The notes beneath the pieces were generated by a model. The model saw only the letters and a program-made list of their open reading frames with translations. It was not told where the DNA came from and ran no database searches. 40,397 bases of DNA, from positions 1 through 40,397 of the forward strand of contig QCKG01000016.1 in assembly GCA_003215535.1 (NCBI GenBank), written 5' to 3'. The stretch is from Prochlorococcus sp. AG-409-L18. Lineage in GTDB: Bacteria > Cyanobacteriota > Cyanobacteriia > PCC-6307 > Cyanobiaceae. How positions within the stretch are numbered: the stretch's first letter is position 1; each line of letters starts with the position of its first letter. The translations under genes were made by a program, and so were the position numbers. Shown here piece after piece: positions 25,755 through 35,344 of the stretch.

Positions 25755-26864
25755 TTAACCAGATGTTGCTTTAGTTTTGTTTGATTTATTAGGAGGTGAA
25801 TCTTTTTCAAGTCTGCCGAAGATCATCCTCCCAGTGGGGGTCTGCAATGCACCAGTAACAATTATTGGAAGGCGTTGGCCTATGGAATTGCATGCACCTT
25901 CAATGACCACCATTGTTCCATCATCAAGGTATCCGACACCTTGACTATCTTCTTTACCCTCCCTGACAATCTTTAAGTTGAGCTTTTCTCCAGGCTGTAC
26001 TTCAGGTCTGAGGGCTATTACTAATTCACTGAGATTCAGAACTTTTAAATCTTTTACTTGAGCAATTTCTGACAAGTTGTAGTCTGCTGTTACAAGGGCA
26101 CCACCTGTATCTTCAGTTAACTTTAGAAGTTTTTCGTCAACGCTTGTCCCTTCATATCTTGTGCTATTTAGAACAAGCCTCCGCCCGTAGGTTTCTCGTA
26201 ACTCTTTTAATAACTTAAGACCACGACGTCCTTTCCCTCTCTTTTCACTGTTACTTGAATCAGCTAGTTGCTGTAATTCATCGATAACTGTTTGAGCAAC
26301 TATTACTTGGCCTTCTAGTAATCCACAGGCTAATAATCCATTGATTCGACCATCAATTATCACACTAGTATCAAGAATCTTTGCACTTGCTGGAGTAAGA
26401 ATTCCTTCTGCAACTAGAAGTGCCTCAGTGCTATTTGGATTAAAAAGTCGAAATAAGGTCCGACCGTGTACTTCTGCGAGGCTGTATCCGAGAACACCAA
26501 AGAAAATATTGCTAAGTACTGCTATTAAAGGTTTTACTAAAACTGCCCCAGATGGAACTGGAAGCAGGAGTAATGGCGCTAAAAGAAGATTAGCCAGAAG
26601 TAGACCAAGTATTAGCCCTATGGCTCTACTTACAAGAAGATCCGTGGGCGTAGTGCGAATTTGGCTTATAAGTTTTTTTCGAAGCTGTTGAAATAGGACA
26701 CCAGCTATTCCCCCAATAAAGGCGCCTAATAGTCCAAGAACCAATCTTGGGTTCTGGAAGAAGGTAATTTGGTCCAAAATTTCTGTAGACACAAAATCGA
26801 CGCACAGCCAGCCAGTGACTGCCCCTGAGATCAGAAATAAAACCAAGGTCAGAGGTTCCACCAT
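25755..26864 (-). CDS. PIN/TRAM-domain membrane protein (YacL family)
   Basis: The 369-residue protein has an N-terminal membrane part with four hydrophobic helices (about 5-20, 40-60, 85-110, 120-145), then a PIN ribonuclease-like domain (ILDTSVIIDGRINGLLACGL at about 163-182, QTVIDELQQLAD, and GALVTADYNLSEIAQV, which carry the acidic metal ligands), and a C-terminal TRAM domain (about 285-355, IVREGKEDSQGVGYLDDGTM). The layout equals that of the YacL family found across bacteria, whose substrate is not settled. KRGKGRRGLKLLKELRE is a basic linker that could touch RNA. It is divergent from hemW by 91 bp and upstream of clpR by 30 bp. Confidence 0.9.
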   Translation of the reverse strand: MVEPLTLVLFLISGAVTGWLCVDFVSTEILDQITFFQNPRLVLGLLGAFIGGIAGVLFQQLRKKLISQIRTTPTDLLVSRAIGLILGLLLANLLLAPLLLLPVPSGAVLVKPLIAVLSNIFFGVLGYSLAEVHGRTLFRLFNPNSTEALLVAEGILTPASAKILDTSVIIDGRINGLLACGLLEGQVIVAQTVIDELQQLADSSNSEKRGKGRRGLKLLKELRETYGRRLVLNSTRYEGTSVDEKLLKLTEDTGGALVTADYNLSEIAQVKDLKVLNLSELVIALRPEVQPGEKLNLKIVREGKEDSQGVGYLDDGTMVVIEGACNSIGQRLPIIVTGALQTPTGRMIFGRLEKDSPPNKSNKTKATSG

Positions 26865-26955
26865 GGGATCTGGTTTTGGTTCCTCGCTATTTATTTATCA
26901 GCATGGTCCATCCTTATACGCTTGGCTAGATGTATGCAACTTTGTCGATTGAATA

Positions 26956-28233
26956 ATGAGTGACTTTTGTCCCCACTCTCCCCCCCGAAGTGCTTATTTG
27001 CATATCCCTTTTTGTTTTAGAAGATGTTTTTATTGTGATTTTGTCGTAGTTCCGCTTGGGGATAAGGCCAATGGGGCTATAGGACCTGGTAGTGAATCAA
27101 TAAAGGCTTATTTAAAGCTTCTTCATAGAGAGATATCTGTCTCTGAGAAAGGCCCACCTTTGTCTACTGTTTATATTGGTGGAGGGACTCCTTCCTTATT
27201 GAGCTCGACTCAGATTAGTGATTTGATTGAGCATTTAAGGCGACATTTTGGATTTCAAGATGGTTCAGAGCTGACACTTGAAGTTGATCCAGGTAGCTTC
27301 AACGAGCAAGGGTTAGATTTATATATTGATTGCGGAATTAATAGGTTTAGCCTTGGAGCACAGAGCTTCGATGATTATTTCTTAGAACAAATAGGAAGAA
27401 AACATCGGTTTAAGAACCTTGCTGAATCTTGTTTTCTTCTTGATCAAGCTTATAAGAAAAAAAATATTTCAAGTTGGAGTCTGGATTTGATTCAAAACCT
27501 ACCAGGGCAAAGCTTCTCCTCTTGGGAGAAACAATTATCTCAGGCAATTGAGACTTCTGCTCCACACTTGTCTATTTATGATCTCTCTATTGAACCCGGT
27601 ACTGTCTTTGCTTGGCGAGAAAAAAGAGGTGAATTGGATTTACCTAAAGAAGATCTTGCTATGGAGATAAGTCGCGCTACTGTTTCGATGCTTAAGAGGG
27701 CTGGATTTGGGCGTTATGAGATATCTAATTTTGCATTCCCAGGTCATGCTTCACGTCACAATAGGGTTTATTGGAGTGGGGCTGGTTGGTGGGGATTTGG
27801 TCAAGGGGCTACTAGTTCTCCTTGGGGGCAAAGGCTTGCTAGGCCCAAGACCAGAGATTTATATAGAAGTTGGGTGGAATTCCAAGAAATTCATGGACCT
27901 GATCCTTCTTTACAAGCCTCTAATGCAAAAAAAATTGCTTTTGATGAACAGTTGATTGTAGGCCTGCGTTCTAGAGAAGGAGTTGACCTTGAAGCCCTTG
28001 CAAAGGCTAATGGATGTAATTCAGCACAGCGTGTTGCTTACTTACAACCGTTGAAAAGTCGCTGGCAGGCTTTTGTTGAGGAAGGTCTTCTGATTCGTTC
28101 CGGAAAGAGGTTTCGGCTAAGTGATCCCCAAGGGTTTGAAATTACTAATCAGGTGCTTGTTGAGATGCTTCTTTGGTGGGATTCTCTCCCGAACGATGCT
28201 GTTCTTTTACCCAACTCGCGAGTGCCTCTATGA
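26956..28233 (+). CDS. hemW: Radical SAM heme chaperone HemW-like
   Basis: The 425-residue protein has the HemW pattern: [17 protein letters not shown] with the 4Fe-4S ligands Cys20, Cys24, Cys27, then [11 protein letters not shown] (SAM-contact), [36 protein letters not shown] and [16 protein letters not shown], plus the C-terminal HemN-C domain (about 300-400). HemW is thought to deliver heme to membrane enzymes; it is not the coproporphyrinogen oxidase HemN. Family members usually stop soon after SNQVLVALF; here the end [19 protein letters not shown] and beyond adds about 20 residues. That extension produces an 89-nt antisense overlap with panB. Start ATG 26956 places the Fe-S motif near the N-terminus as usual. 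Confidence 0.93.
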   Translation: MSDFCPHSPPRSAYLHIPFCFRRCFYCDFVVVPLGDKANGAIGPGSESIKAYLKLLHREISVSEKGPPLSTVYIGGGTPSLLSSTQISDLIEHLRRHFGFQDGSELTLEVDPGSFNEQGLDLYIDCGINRFSLGAQSFDDYFLEQIGRKHRFKNLAESCFLLDQAYKKKNISSWSLDLIQNLPGQSFSSWEKQLSQAIETSAPHLSIYDLSIEPGTVFAWREKRGELDLPKEDLAMEISRATVSMLKRAGFGRYEISNFAFPGHASRHNRVYWSGAGWWGFGQGATSSPWGQRLARPKTRDLYRSWVEFQEIHGPDPSLQASNAKKIAFDEQLIVGLRSREGVDLEALAKANGCNSAQRVAYLQPLKSRWQAFVEEGLLIRSGKRFRLSDPQGFEITNQVLVEMLLWWDSLPNDAVLLPNSRVPL

Positions 28234-28987
28234 ACAGCTTTCGCCCAGGGACTAATGGTTGACTAAAAGGAGGTTGCTTAGAAGTAAGTCCAATCAGGTC
28301 AGCAGTAACACGCACTTGACCATCGCAGTCGTCTCCAGCACCAATTCCAATTACAGGAATTTGTAATTCTTTTTTTAAACGACTACCAATACATTCGGGG
28401 ACATGCTCTATGACAAGTGCGAAACAGCCGACCTGCTGAAGATCGACAGCTTGTTTCAATAATTTAATTTGACTTTGTTGATCTTCTGCTTGTTTGCGAT
28501 AGCCAAGACGATGCACTGCCTGAGGCGTTAGACCTAGATGGCCCATGACAGGAATTCCCATTCTTACAAGACGTTCTATAACAGCCAAAATTTCTGGTTC
28601 GGCACCTTCGAGTTTTACTCCTGCTGCACAGGAGTTTTTTAAAAGACTTCCTGCTGCTGCTACAGCCTTGTCTTCTCCACACTGATAGCTCAGAAAGGGC
28701 AGGTCACATACCACTAGAGGTTGCTTATTGATTGGGAGGTAAAGACCCCTTCCTACTGCTTGGGTGTGATGGAGCATTTGCTCCAAGGTCACTGGAAGGG
28801 TGGTGGGATGTCCAAGGGCCACCATCCCTAATGAGTCTCCTACTAGGATCACGTCTGCCCCAGCGGCTTCAACAAGTGCTGAAGAAAGACTGTCCCATGC
28901 AGTGAGAACGGTTATTACTTTTCCAGTTTGTTTGAAACGGATTAATTCTGCTGGGAGCATCTGCCTTGAAAGGCCTAAGGGATCCAT
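28145..28987 (-). CDS. panB: 3-methyl-2-oxobutanoate hydroxymethyltransferase
   Basis: The 280-residue enzyme makes ketopantoate from 2-oxoisovalerate and methylene-tetrahydrofolate, the first step of pantothenate synthesis. Visible motifs are [20 protein letters not shown] (about 24-43), [20 protein letters not shown] (about 49-68, metal-ligand Asp and substrate Ser), [40 protein letters not shown] (about 146-165) and [18 protein letters not shown] (about 210-227). The C-terminal tail [19 protein letters not shown] is polar and lies in the antisense overlap with hemW (28145-28233). Divergent from ffs, whose promoter reaches into the 5' end of panB. Cytoplasmic decamer in known members. Confidence 0.96.
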   Translation of the reverse strand: MDPLGLSRQMLPAELIRFKQTGKVITVLTAWDSLSSALVEAAGADVILVGDSLGMVALGHPTTLPVTLEQMLHHTQAVGRGLYLPINKQPLVVCDLPFLSYQCGEDKAVAAAGSLLKNSCAAGVKLEGAEPEILAVIERLVRMGIPVMGHLGLTPQAVHRLGYRKQAEDQQSQIKLLKQAVDLQQVGCFALVIEHVPECIGSRLKKELQIPVIGIGAGDDCDGQVRVTADLIGLTSKQPPFSQPLVPGRKLFIEALASWVKEQHRSGENPTKEASQQAPD

Positions 28988-28996
28988 TGTTAGAAT
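28966..28996 (+). promoter_or_regulatory. Putative sigma70-type promoter of ffs
   Basis: TTGAAA (28966-28971) and TAGAAT (28991-28996) are separated by 19 bp and placed 6 bp before the first paired base of the SRP RNA (29002). The -35 lies within the first codons of panB on the opposite strand. Spacing is longer than the preferred 17 bp, so the -35 is less certain than the -10. Confidence 0.55.
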
Positions 28997-29000
28997 TTAG

Positions 29001-29098
29001 TTGACTCGGACCCATGCGGCTTCGACGCCTAAACCTGGTCAGGACCGGAAGGTAGCAGCCAAAAGGGATGCTTGGTGCAGGCGTGGATTCCGGGTCAC
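29001..29098 (+). ncRNA. ffs: Signal recognition particle RNA (4.5S-type)
   Basis: The conserved SRP core is present: GGTCAGGACCGGAAGGTAGC starts at about 29037 (GGAAG tetraloop-like apex and the asymmetric loop binding Ffh). The RNA folds back on itself: TGACTCGG (29002-29009) pairs with CCGGGTCA (29090-29097), closing a long hairpin of about 97 nt, the normal size for bacterial small SRP RNA. It guides membrane-protein targeting together with Ffh. It fills almost the whole gap between the divergent panB start (28987) and the ftsZ end (29113). Ends are set from pairing and could differ by a few bases. Confidence 0.95.
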
Positions 29099-29112
29099 CT
29101 AAATAGTTGGAT

Positions 29113-30237
29113 TTAATTCTCTCCTTCTTTACGTATTTGTCTTAAACGTAAGAATTCAGGGATGCTTGCGCCTGGTTCTTTTGCTTGATTGCGGTTGATG
29201 GAAGATTGACCCCCAAGAACAGATCTAGCTCTTTGTCCTCGATAAGGTTGATTTCCTGCAAAGCCCGTTGCGATAACAGTTACTTGAATTTCCCCTTCAA
29301 GGTTTTCGTCTACTACTGCTCCAACAATAATGTTTGCCTCAGGATCAACCACGTCATAAATCACCTCGGACGCAGAGGTCATGTCTTCCAGAGTCATGTC
29401 CTTCCCGCCACTAATATTTACTACACATCCTTTTGCTCCATCAATACGAGCTGCTTCGAGTAGTGGGCTATTAATAGCAGCTTGAGCAGCCTCAATTGCC
29501 CTGGATCTGCCTGAGCCCATTCCAATTCCAAGTAAGGCAGTACCAGCCTCAGTCATAACAGAACGTACATCAGCAAAATCAACGTTTACAAGGCCTGGGC
29601 AAGTGATTATGTCGCTGATTCCTTTGACGCCCATTCGTAGGACATCATCAGCGTTTCTAAAGGCTTCCTGAAGAGGAGCTCCTGCAATCACATCCTTTAA
29701 ACGGTCATTGGGAATAACTATGAGGGTATCGACACTTTCTGAAAGTAATGCGATGCCTTCTTCGGCCTGTCGCATACGTCTTCGCCCTTCAAAGCTAAAG
29801 GGTTTGGTCACTATCCCTACAGTTAAAGCTCCACTCTCTTTGGCGACTTCCGCAACAACTGGCGCGGCTCCAGTTCCAGTACCTCCGCCCATACCAGCTG
29901 CAATGAATACCAGATCTGAACCTTCGAGGGTTTGTTGTAAGTCAGCCCGAGACTCTTCAGCTGCTTTTTGGCCGATGTTTGGGTTGCCCCCAGCTCCTAA
30001 ACCTCTTGTAAGGCTCTGCCCAAGTTGAACTCTGTTTTGCGAAGCTGATTGCAATAGAGCTTGAGCGTCGGTATTGAGAACCCTATAAGTGACACCATCT
30101 AAGTCACTAAGGATCATTCGGTTGACAGCATTACTGCCACCACCCCCGACGCCAATGACCTCGATTCGGGCCGACTGACTAGGATTGATTCCACCGATTT
30201 TCATTAACCCGGAGTTGCTTTCTCTACCCATCACCAT
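29113..30237 (-). CDS. ftsZ: Cell division GTPase FtsZ
   Basis: The 374-residue tubulin homologue forms the division ring. The GTP-binding signature is [20 protein letters not shown] (about 113-132); [18 protein letters not shown] (about 25-42) is the first nucleotide loop, and [20 protein letters not shown] (about 222-241) includes the catalytic T7-loop residues. VTVIATGF closes the C-terminal domain. The linker is short and the end, [17 protein letters not shown], carries a basic tail after the IPEFLR motif used for partner binding. The start ATG 30237 gives [10 protein letters not shown]; the second ATG two codons later is possible. It lies downstream of ddl-ftsQ and a J-domain gene, with no ftsA, as in cyanobacteria. 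Confidence 0.98.
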   Translation of the reverse strand: MVMGRESNSGLMKIGGINPSQSARIEVIGVGGGGSNAVNRMILSDLDGVTYRVLNTDAQALLQSASQNRVQLGQSLTRGLGAGGNPNIGQKAAEESRADLQQTLEGSDLVFIAAGMGGGTGTGAAPVVAEVAKESGALTVGIVTKPFSFEGRRRMRQAEEGIALLSESVDTLIVIPNDRLKDVIAGAPLQEAFRNADDVLRMGVKGISDIITCPGLVNVDFADVRSVMTEAGTALLGIGMGSGRSRAIEAAQAAINSPLLEAARIDGAKGCVVNISGGKDMTLEDMTSASEVIYDVVDPEANIIVGAVVDENLEGEIQVTVIATGFAGNQPYRGQRARSVLGGQSSINRNQAKEPGASIPEFLRLRQIRKEGEN

Positions 30238-30402
30238 GTTGAGGTTTAAGCATTTAGGTTTGGTGCATTATGTCCGCACCAGAGGGATCTGTTGGGATTT
30301 TCAATAACGTTCATTTTTGTTATTGGTTTGGAAATCTCCAGCTTCTGAGTAATTGGATGAACCTCCTCAGCTGAGAACCTTGTCAGTAAAGGGCTTTTAG
30401 GA

Positions 30403-30813
30403 TCACAAAATAAAAGTGTTTAGGAAAAACAAGGAAAAAATAGAAATTAAAAGCAGTAGCAATTTTTCCCCAGAATCAAAACCGCTTGAGCTATGTGATG
30501 GCTTGCTAACAGCTGTTTCGGAAACAAATGGTTCAGGAGGCTCTTTAGGGAGGTCTTTTATTTCAAAGGTTGGTTGACCTGCAATCTCCCACTCAAACCT
30601 CTTCTTAGGATCACTGAGAACTTTATAGGCTTCATTTACCCACTTGAACCGTTCAGCAGCATTCCCATCTTGTTTGTTTAGGTCTGGGTGCCACCGCATT
30701 GCTTCCCTTCTAAATGCAGTTTTTAATTGAGTAGCGTCACAACCGGGATTTAATCCTAATAGAGACCAATAAGTAAATGTGCTTGTTGATTGGGACATCT
30801 GATTTAAAGTCAA
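30403..30813 (-). CDS. Membrane-anchored J-domain protein
   Basis: The 136-residue protein has an N-terminal J domain (about 16-68): YWSLLGLNPGCDATQLKTAF, the HPD tripeptide in RWHPDLNKQDGN (stimulates DnaK ATPase) and KWVNEAYKVLSDPKKRFEWE. A Pro/Glu/Ser-rich linker follows (about 75-112) and the chain ends in a hydrophobic helix (LLLLLISIFSLFFLNTFI), so it is a tail-anchored cochaperone with its J domain in the cytoplasm. It lacks the G/F and Cys-rich regions of DnaJ proper. It sits between ftsQ (106 bp upstream) and ftsZ (165 bp downstream) on the same strand, which suggests a link to division-complex assembly, as inference only. Confidence 0.85.
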   Translation of the reverse strand: MTLNQMSQSTSTFTYWSLLGLNPGCDATQLKTAFRREAMRWHPDLNKQDGNAAERFKWVNEAYKVLSDPKKRFEWEIAGQPTFEIKDLPKEPPEPFVSETAVSKPSHSSSGFDSGEKLLLLLISIFSLFFLNTFIL

Positions 30814-30919
30814 TGCATATTTACATGAATATCTAAAGTGGGAATGATTTTCCAGTCTTAGTGAAGTATTTTTTGTTTTTGTTGATTTAAAAATAAAAAT
30901 AGAGTTACCTGAACTTTCC

Positions 30920-31732
30920 TTATCTGCTCCAAGTGCCTTCTTGTAATTCTGGTTTTGAGGGATCCCTTAAATCAATAATTGTGCCTATTTGATCCCTAAA
31001 GCGAGAAGGCAATCTCTTGCTTAGATGCCTTATTACTTTGATTTGCTTGTTTAGCTCTACTGGGTTTATTCCGAGGTTAATCACAGAAAACTGATTTGTT
31101 TGGAGGTTTAACTCTCCGTTCGGATTGAGTGTGATTTTCTTAAGTGGGCTGCCGAGCTGGAAACGATTTTTTAATATTTTCGAGATTGATTTTCTGTGGC
31201 TTGACATCCAGCCTTCAACCAAAATTGATTTTTTAGGAGGCTTAGTTTTATTGGCGACCCGTAATGGCATCCAATATCCATTGATATCCAGCATGCCTTT
31301 TTCTTGCCCATTGGGCCCTCTTCGATTGGCAAATGCAATTGGCTTCCTTTCAAGAGTTTCTATTTGAAGCCCAGGTGGAAGAAGAAGTCTTCTTATAGAA
31401 ACTGCCTTGATTGGCAGCTCATTTATTAGGTTGTTTTGAAGTTGTGTTGGGTTGATTGATAGTAGTGGCTTTGGGAAGGTGAGTCCAGAAGCCTCAAGTA
31501 TTGATTGAGATCCTAGTTTTGGACTCCCTTTGACATGAATACGTTCTTCTTTGATTGGCGTCCATCCATTGTTGATAAACAAAAAGCCCAGGCTGAAGGA
31601 TATTGAGCTAAAACAAACAATGCGCCAGATTTCTATAAGGCGTTCAGCTTTAGGTCTAATTAAAAGTCTTCTCTTTTTCTCAGTAATTGATTTGGGACGA
31701 TTTGGAGGTTTTTTGTTGAAATTAACTTGCAT
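30920..31732 (-). CDS. ftsQ: Cell division protein FtsQ (POTRA domain)
   Basis: The 270-residue bitopic protein has a basic cytoplasmic N-terminus (NKKPPNRPKSITEKKRRLLI), one membrane helix (WRIVCFSSISFSLGFLFINN, about 36-55), and a POTRA/FtsQ periplasmic region beginning with RIHVKGSPKLGSQSILEASG (about 64-83), LLSINPTQLQNNLINELPIK and VSIRRLLLPPGLQIETLERK. The beta domain follows (GMLDINGYWMPL, then NLGINPVELNKQIKVI). In known bacteria FtsQ links the Z-ring machinery to peptidoglycan synthesis. Its start overlaps the stop of the 136-residue membrane gene by one base, so the pair is coupled. Length and order match cyanobacterial FtsQ. Confidence 0.9.
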   Translation of the reverse strand: MQVNFNKKPPNRPKSITEKKRRLLIRPKAERLIEIWRIVCFSSISFSLGFLFINNGWTPIKEERIHVKGSPKLGSQSILEASGLTFPKPLLSINPTQLQNNLINELPIKAVSIRRLLLPPGLQIETLERKPIAFANRRGPNGQEKGMLDINGYWMPLRVANKTKPPKKSILVEGWMSSHRKSISKILKNRFQLGSPLKKITLNPNGELNLQTNQFSVINLGINPVELNKQIKVIRHLSKRLPSRFRDQIGTIIDLRDPSKPELQEGTWSR

Positions 31733-32142
31733 TAAAGATCACAACGAGCTCGTGACATTAGCTCGTTCATCCAATCGCGAGCGCGCTCTGCGTCAGAGAA
31801 GGGTACATCCATTTCTTTCCCGCTACCAATAAGTCTCAAACGACATCTTCCTTGAGATTCATTGGTAAGAGGTGCCTCCCCCGAAGTAAGTGCCATTAGT
31901 TCTAAAAGCTCAAGTTTCTTTATCTCAAATGACCCTTGTTCTTTAAAGCTTCCTGCCTCAAAGCTACTCCAAGTTAGAAACCCTTCTTTTAGTCTTGCAG
32001 CCCCAGAACCATCAAGTTTGGCAAGTTCTGTTCCTTGGGCCCACAACACATATAGGTTTTGTCGCCGTCGTTCTAGCCAGCCCAGTGCTGTGAGAAGAAC
32101 AAATACGAGCAATAGGGGGAACCAGAGCAGACCGTGGATCAT
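31732..32142 (-). CDS. Conserved small membrane protein between ddl and ftsQ
   Basis: The 136-residue protein begins with one hydrophobic helix (HGLLWFPLLLVFVLLTALGW, about 3-22) followed by Arg-rich RRR and a soluble beta-rich part (WAQGTELAKLDGSGAARLKE; EIKKLELLELMALTSGEAPL; RCRLRLIGSGKEMDVPFSDA) ending in a helix (RARDWMNELMSRARCDL). The layout resembles a small cytoplasmic PH- or beta-barrel-like domain on a membrane anchor; no family is named with confidence. It lies 46 bp after ddl and shares one base with the ftsQ start, so it is probably a member of the ddl-ftsQ transcript and may act in division or wall growth (inference). Confidence 0.75.
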   Translation of the reverse strand: MIHGLLWFPLLLVFVLLTALGWLERRRQNLYVLWAQGTELAKLDGSGAARLKEGFLTWSSFEAGSFKEQGSFEIKKLELLELMALTSGEAPLTNESQGRCRLRLIGSGKEMDVPFSDAERARDWMNELMSRARCDL

Positions 32143-32188
32143 TGTGAGGTCAAAGTGAGAGTCCTTAAACGAAGTCGTTTGATTTTTT

Positions 32189-33250
32189 CTATTCTCTCGC
32201 GATATCGACCAACTTTGCTACTAGGTGTTCGAGAGTTACACCTGAGGCTTGCCAAAGAACTGGAAACATACTTTTAGAGGTGAAACCAGGCAATGTATTT
32301 ATTTCATTTATCCATAAATCATCATTAGTTTCATTATAGAAGAAATCTACTCTTGCAAGACCATTTGCCGCAATTGCCTTGAAAGCTATTAATGACATCT
32401 TTTGAATAATTCTATTTATTTTTGAAGGGATTGGTGCTGGGACTAATAAATGAGAAGATCCTTGCAAATATTTTGTTTCGTAGTCATACCAATCTCCGTC
32501 AAATCTAATTTCTCCTACTTCTGATGCTTTCGCTTCATGGCTTCCGATAACTCCACATTCAAGTTCTCTACAGACTATTCCTTGCTCTACAACTATTCTT
32601 TTATCAAAATGTGCAGCATTGTGGAGACCATCTATTAATTCATCTCTATTATTTGCTTTGCTTATTCCAACAGATGAGCCTAAGTTTGCAGGCTTTATGA
32701 AACATGGATAAGTTAGTCTTTCCTCAATATTTTGAACAATCTTGATTAGATTATTTTCATTCATTTCGTTCTTAAGTACTGGTATATAGGGTAATTGAGG
32801 TAAACCTTCTCCTTTGAAAATAGATTTCATCGCAAGTTTGTCCATTCCAATTGCAGAACCAAGAACATCTGAACCTACAAAAGGCTTGCCTGTTAATTTT
32901 AGAAGCCCTTGAAGTGTTCCATCTTCCCCATTGGGGCCATGAAGTACTGGAAACCAAATATCTATTTTTTCACAGCCTTCTGGAAGGCTTTTGAAGCCTT
33001 TAGAGTCAATTGAATTTGAATTTATCTTTTCTTCACTTAAAGTGTATTTGTTGTTTAATACTTGATTTGCAATTGTCGCTGGCCACCATTTTCCTTTTGT
33101 GTCGATATAAATTTCGGTTACTTCAAATCGATTTGAATTCGATTCATTCTTTAAGGCTTGTATGACAGTCCTGGCTGATTCAATTGATACATTATGCTCT
33201 CCAGATTCTCCACCAAAAATTACTCCTATACATAAGCGAGATCGAGTCAT
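32189..33250 (-). CDS. ddl: D-alanine--D-alanine ligase
   Basis: The 353-residue ATP-grasp enzyme joins two D-Ala for peptidoglycan precursors. Motifs seen: RLCIGVIFGGESGEHNVSIE (about 5-24, N-terminal dipeptide-site Ser and Glu), DIWFPVLHGPNGEDGTLQGL (about 97-116), ATP-grasp strand CFIKPANLGSSVGISKANNR (about 186-205), GIVCRELECGVIGS and the metal-binding end LARVDFFYNETNDDLWINEI then TLPGFTSKSMFPVLW (about 300-333). Length is typical of the larger Ddl type. Cytoplasmic. It lies 57 bp downstream of miaB and upstream of the small membrane gene and ftsQ, all on the minus strand. Confidence 0.96.
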   Translation of the reverse strand: MTRSRLCIGVIFGGESGEHNVSIESARTVIQALKNESNSNRFEVTEIYIDTKGKWWPATIANQVLNNKYTLSEEKINSNSIDSKGFKSLPEGCEKIDIWFPVLHGPNGEDGTLQGLLKLTGKPFVGSDVLGSAIGMDKLAMKSIFKGEGLPQLPYIPVLKNEMNENNLIKIVQNIEERLTYPCFIKPANLGSSVGISKANNRDELIDGLHNAAHFDKRIVVEQGIVCRELECGVIGSHEAKASEVGEIRFDGDWYDYETKYLQGSSHLLVPAPIPSKINRIIQKMSLIAFKAIAANGLARVDFFYNETNDDLWINEINTLPGFTSKSMFPVLWQASGVTLEHLVAKLVDIARE

Positions 33251-33307
33251 TTAAAGAATCTAGAGCTGAAGAGTTGTCAACTAAACTTATCAGTGAATGC
33301 AAGGGCT

Positions 33308-34708
33308 TTATTTCAATGAAGTGCCGCTTAAGGAGAAGGGTCGAACAGTTTCGATGTAAACATTTACTAAATCTCCTGGTTTGTAAAAACAACCTTTAGG
33401 TCCTTGGACTGGGAAAAAGGTGAGCCGATTAGTGCGTGTTCTCCCCATTAGTTGCGTTTGATCTTTGGGATTTAATCCCTCAACTAGGACTTCGTGAATC
33501 TCGTTTTTATAACGTTCATTCATTCTTTTGGCTGTCAATTCAACTAGGTTATTCAGCTCCCTTAGACGTTCTACTTTGATTTCTTCTGATATTTGATTGC
33601 CCCATTTCGCGGCTGGAGTATTTGGTCTGGGTGAATAAGCGGCTGTGTTGACTTGATCAAAACCTAGTTCCTTAATCACAGAAAGTGTTGATTGGTACTG
33701 ACTTCTTGTCTCACCTGGAAATGCAACTATTACATCAGCGCTAATTGAGGCTTTGGGCATTAGATCTCTGATTTGGCTGATGATTCGTTTGTATTTCTCA
33801 ATTGTGTATCCCCTTCCCATTGATTTGAGTATTTCGTTGTCTCCGCTCTGAAATGGAATATGGAAGTGTTCGCAAACCTTTGGTAACTCTGCACATGCCT
33901 TTATAAGTCGATTGGTGAAATATCTTGGGTGGCTTGTGGCAAAGCGGATCCTTTCAATACCCTCGATATCATGAATGTAATGAAGGAGGTCTGTAAGAGT
34001 ATTTTCACGTCTCCCAGTTGCTTTGATGCCAGGTAAATCTCGTCCATAAGCATCAATGTTTTGGCCAAGAAGGGTTATCTCTTTAAACCCCAGACTGGCT
34101 AACCTTTCTATCTCTAGATGAATGGCTTCGGGTAATCTTGATTGTTCCTTTCCTCTAACGGAAGGAACGACACAATAGGTACATCGCTCGTTGCAGCCAT
34201 AGATCACGTTTACCCATGCACAGACTTTGCTATCTCGACGAGCTGTAGTCAGGTCTTCAAGAATATAGTTTTCATCGGTAGCTACAACTTGTTGACCATT
34301 GTCAATTTGGTTGAGAAGAGTCTCTAGACGGTTTATATGTTGCGGACCCATTACAAGGTCCAGCTCGGGGATCCTCCTTAGGAGGGCTTCTCCTTCTTGT
34401 TGAGCGACACATCCCGCTATTACTAGTTTTAGGTGAGGTGAATTGTGCTTGCGCTTTGCTTGTCGTCCTAAATAGCTATAAACTTTTTGTTCTGCGTTGT
34501 CGCGAATTGTGCAGGTGTTGTAAAGGATCAGATCAGCTTCTAGCTCCGCTTCAGCTTTTTGATAGCCCATTGATTCAAGAGTGCCTGCCATCCTCTCAGA
34601 ATCGGCTTTATTCATTTGACAGCCGAAAGTGGTAATCCAGTAGCTGCCTATGTTTGGCCTAGTTTTGGCAGGATTAATTTTTAATTCTTCAGACAACTGA
34701 TTAAGCAC
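33308..34708 (-). CDS. miaB: tRNA-2-methylthio-N6-isopentenyladenosine synthase MiaB
   Basis: The 466-residue methylthiotransferase modifies A37 of tRNAs reading UNN codons. The UPF0004 domain has its cluster ligands in [31 protein letters not shown] and [11 protein letters not shown] (about 25-110). The radical SAM motif is [20 protein letters not shown] (about 167-186), followed by [18 protein letters not shown] and [20 protein letters not shown], which carry SAM and substrate contacts. A C-terminal TRAM domain (about 385-460) binds tRNA. The normal length and all six Cys are present. Upstream lies a 126-bp gap to tRNA-His. It heads the run miaB-ddl-ftsQ. Confidence 0.96.
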   Translation of the reverse strand: MLNQLSEELKINPAKTRPNIGSYWITTFGCQMNKADSERMAGTLESMGYQKAEAELEADLILYNTCTIRDNAEQKVYSYLGRQAKRKHNSPHLKLVIAGCVAQQEGEALLRRIPELDLVMGPQHINRLETLLNQIDNGQQVVATDENYILEDLTTARRDSKVCAWVNVIYGCNERCTYCVVPSVRGKEQSRLPEAIHLEIERLASLGFKEITLLGQNIDAYGRDLPGIKATGRRENTLTDLLHYIHDIEGIERIRFATSHPRYFTNRLIKACAELPKVCEHFHIPFQSGDNEILKSMGRGYTIEKYKRIISQIRDLMPKASISADVIVAFPGETRSQYQSTLSVIKELGFDQVNTAAYSPRPNTPAAKWGNQISEEIKVERLRELNNLVELTAKRMNERYKNEIHEVLVEGLNPKDQTQLMGRTRTNRLTFFPVQGPKGCFYKPGDLVNVYIETVRPFSLSGTSLK

Positions 34709-34834
34709 AATAAAAGAGATCTCAATAGAAGTGACTGTTCCGGAAAAGCTCTTGTGACTTAAGGATGGATCTTTGTCTGTTCATATGAGGAGGAGGGGAA
34801 GGTCCACCTAAAAGATGAGTTTGGTTGGAATGAG

Positions 34835-34908
34835 GGCGAGCGAGGGGATTCGAACCCCCGAATAGCGGCGCCACAAGCCGCTGCCTTAACCACTTGGCGA
34901 CGCCCGCC
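34835..34908 (-). tRNA. tRNA-His (anticodon GTG)
   Basis: The minus strand folds as a tRNA: acceptor GCGGGCG pairs with CGCTCGC, the anticodon stem GCGGC/GCCGC encloses a loop with GTG, and the T-stem GGGGG/CCCCT (one G-T pair) encloses TTCGAAT. An extra G at 34908 lies opposite the discriminator C at 34835, the G-1:C73 pair typical of bacterial tRNA-His. No CCA is encoded. Confidence 0.95.
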
Positions 34909-35344
34909 GCTTAGGTAAGAATTTACCAATTATCCACAATAGAACTTGGTAGAAAATTTACCCTCCTAATTTTGTTGGATCCTTACAGTCAAAATATATA
35001 TGGAAATATTGACAACCAGAATTCTGCGACCAATAAATTTGCTAAGGGAGGTTAGCGCTGATTACTTGGAAGGAACTTTTTTTGATTAAATTTCTCTGAT
35101 TTAGGCTAGTTTTAGGAAATAAAAGTTTAATCTTCTATTGCTTTTGAATAACTCTTGCACTAATTCTTCCCTTCCATAGGAAGCAACTAGGAGAGATTCA
35201 GCCAATGCAGTAGGCTAGGTCTGTATTCTTCCAAATATATATTTTTATTTTTCTGTTTTAGTTTTTATTACTACATCTCATAATCTAATGCTGCAACTTG
35301 CCACATGATGAACTTCAATAAACATAGGGATAAAGGTATTTCTA
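34909..35344. other. Gap upstream of the amidohydrolase gene
   Basis: About 435 bases between tRNA-His and the GTG at 35345 hold no gene I can support. The only structure is a short hairpin CTTCC-ATA-GGAAG (35171-35183), followed by an AGGAGAG and a three-codon ATG frame. A regulatory RNA is possible but I see no known riboswitch pattern. Confidence 0.45.

Noticed and set aside
29185-30028. Plus-strand open frames within ftsZ
   Set aside because: Antisense shadows; FtsZ motifs occupy the minus strand.
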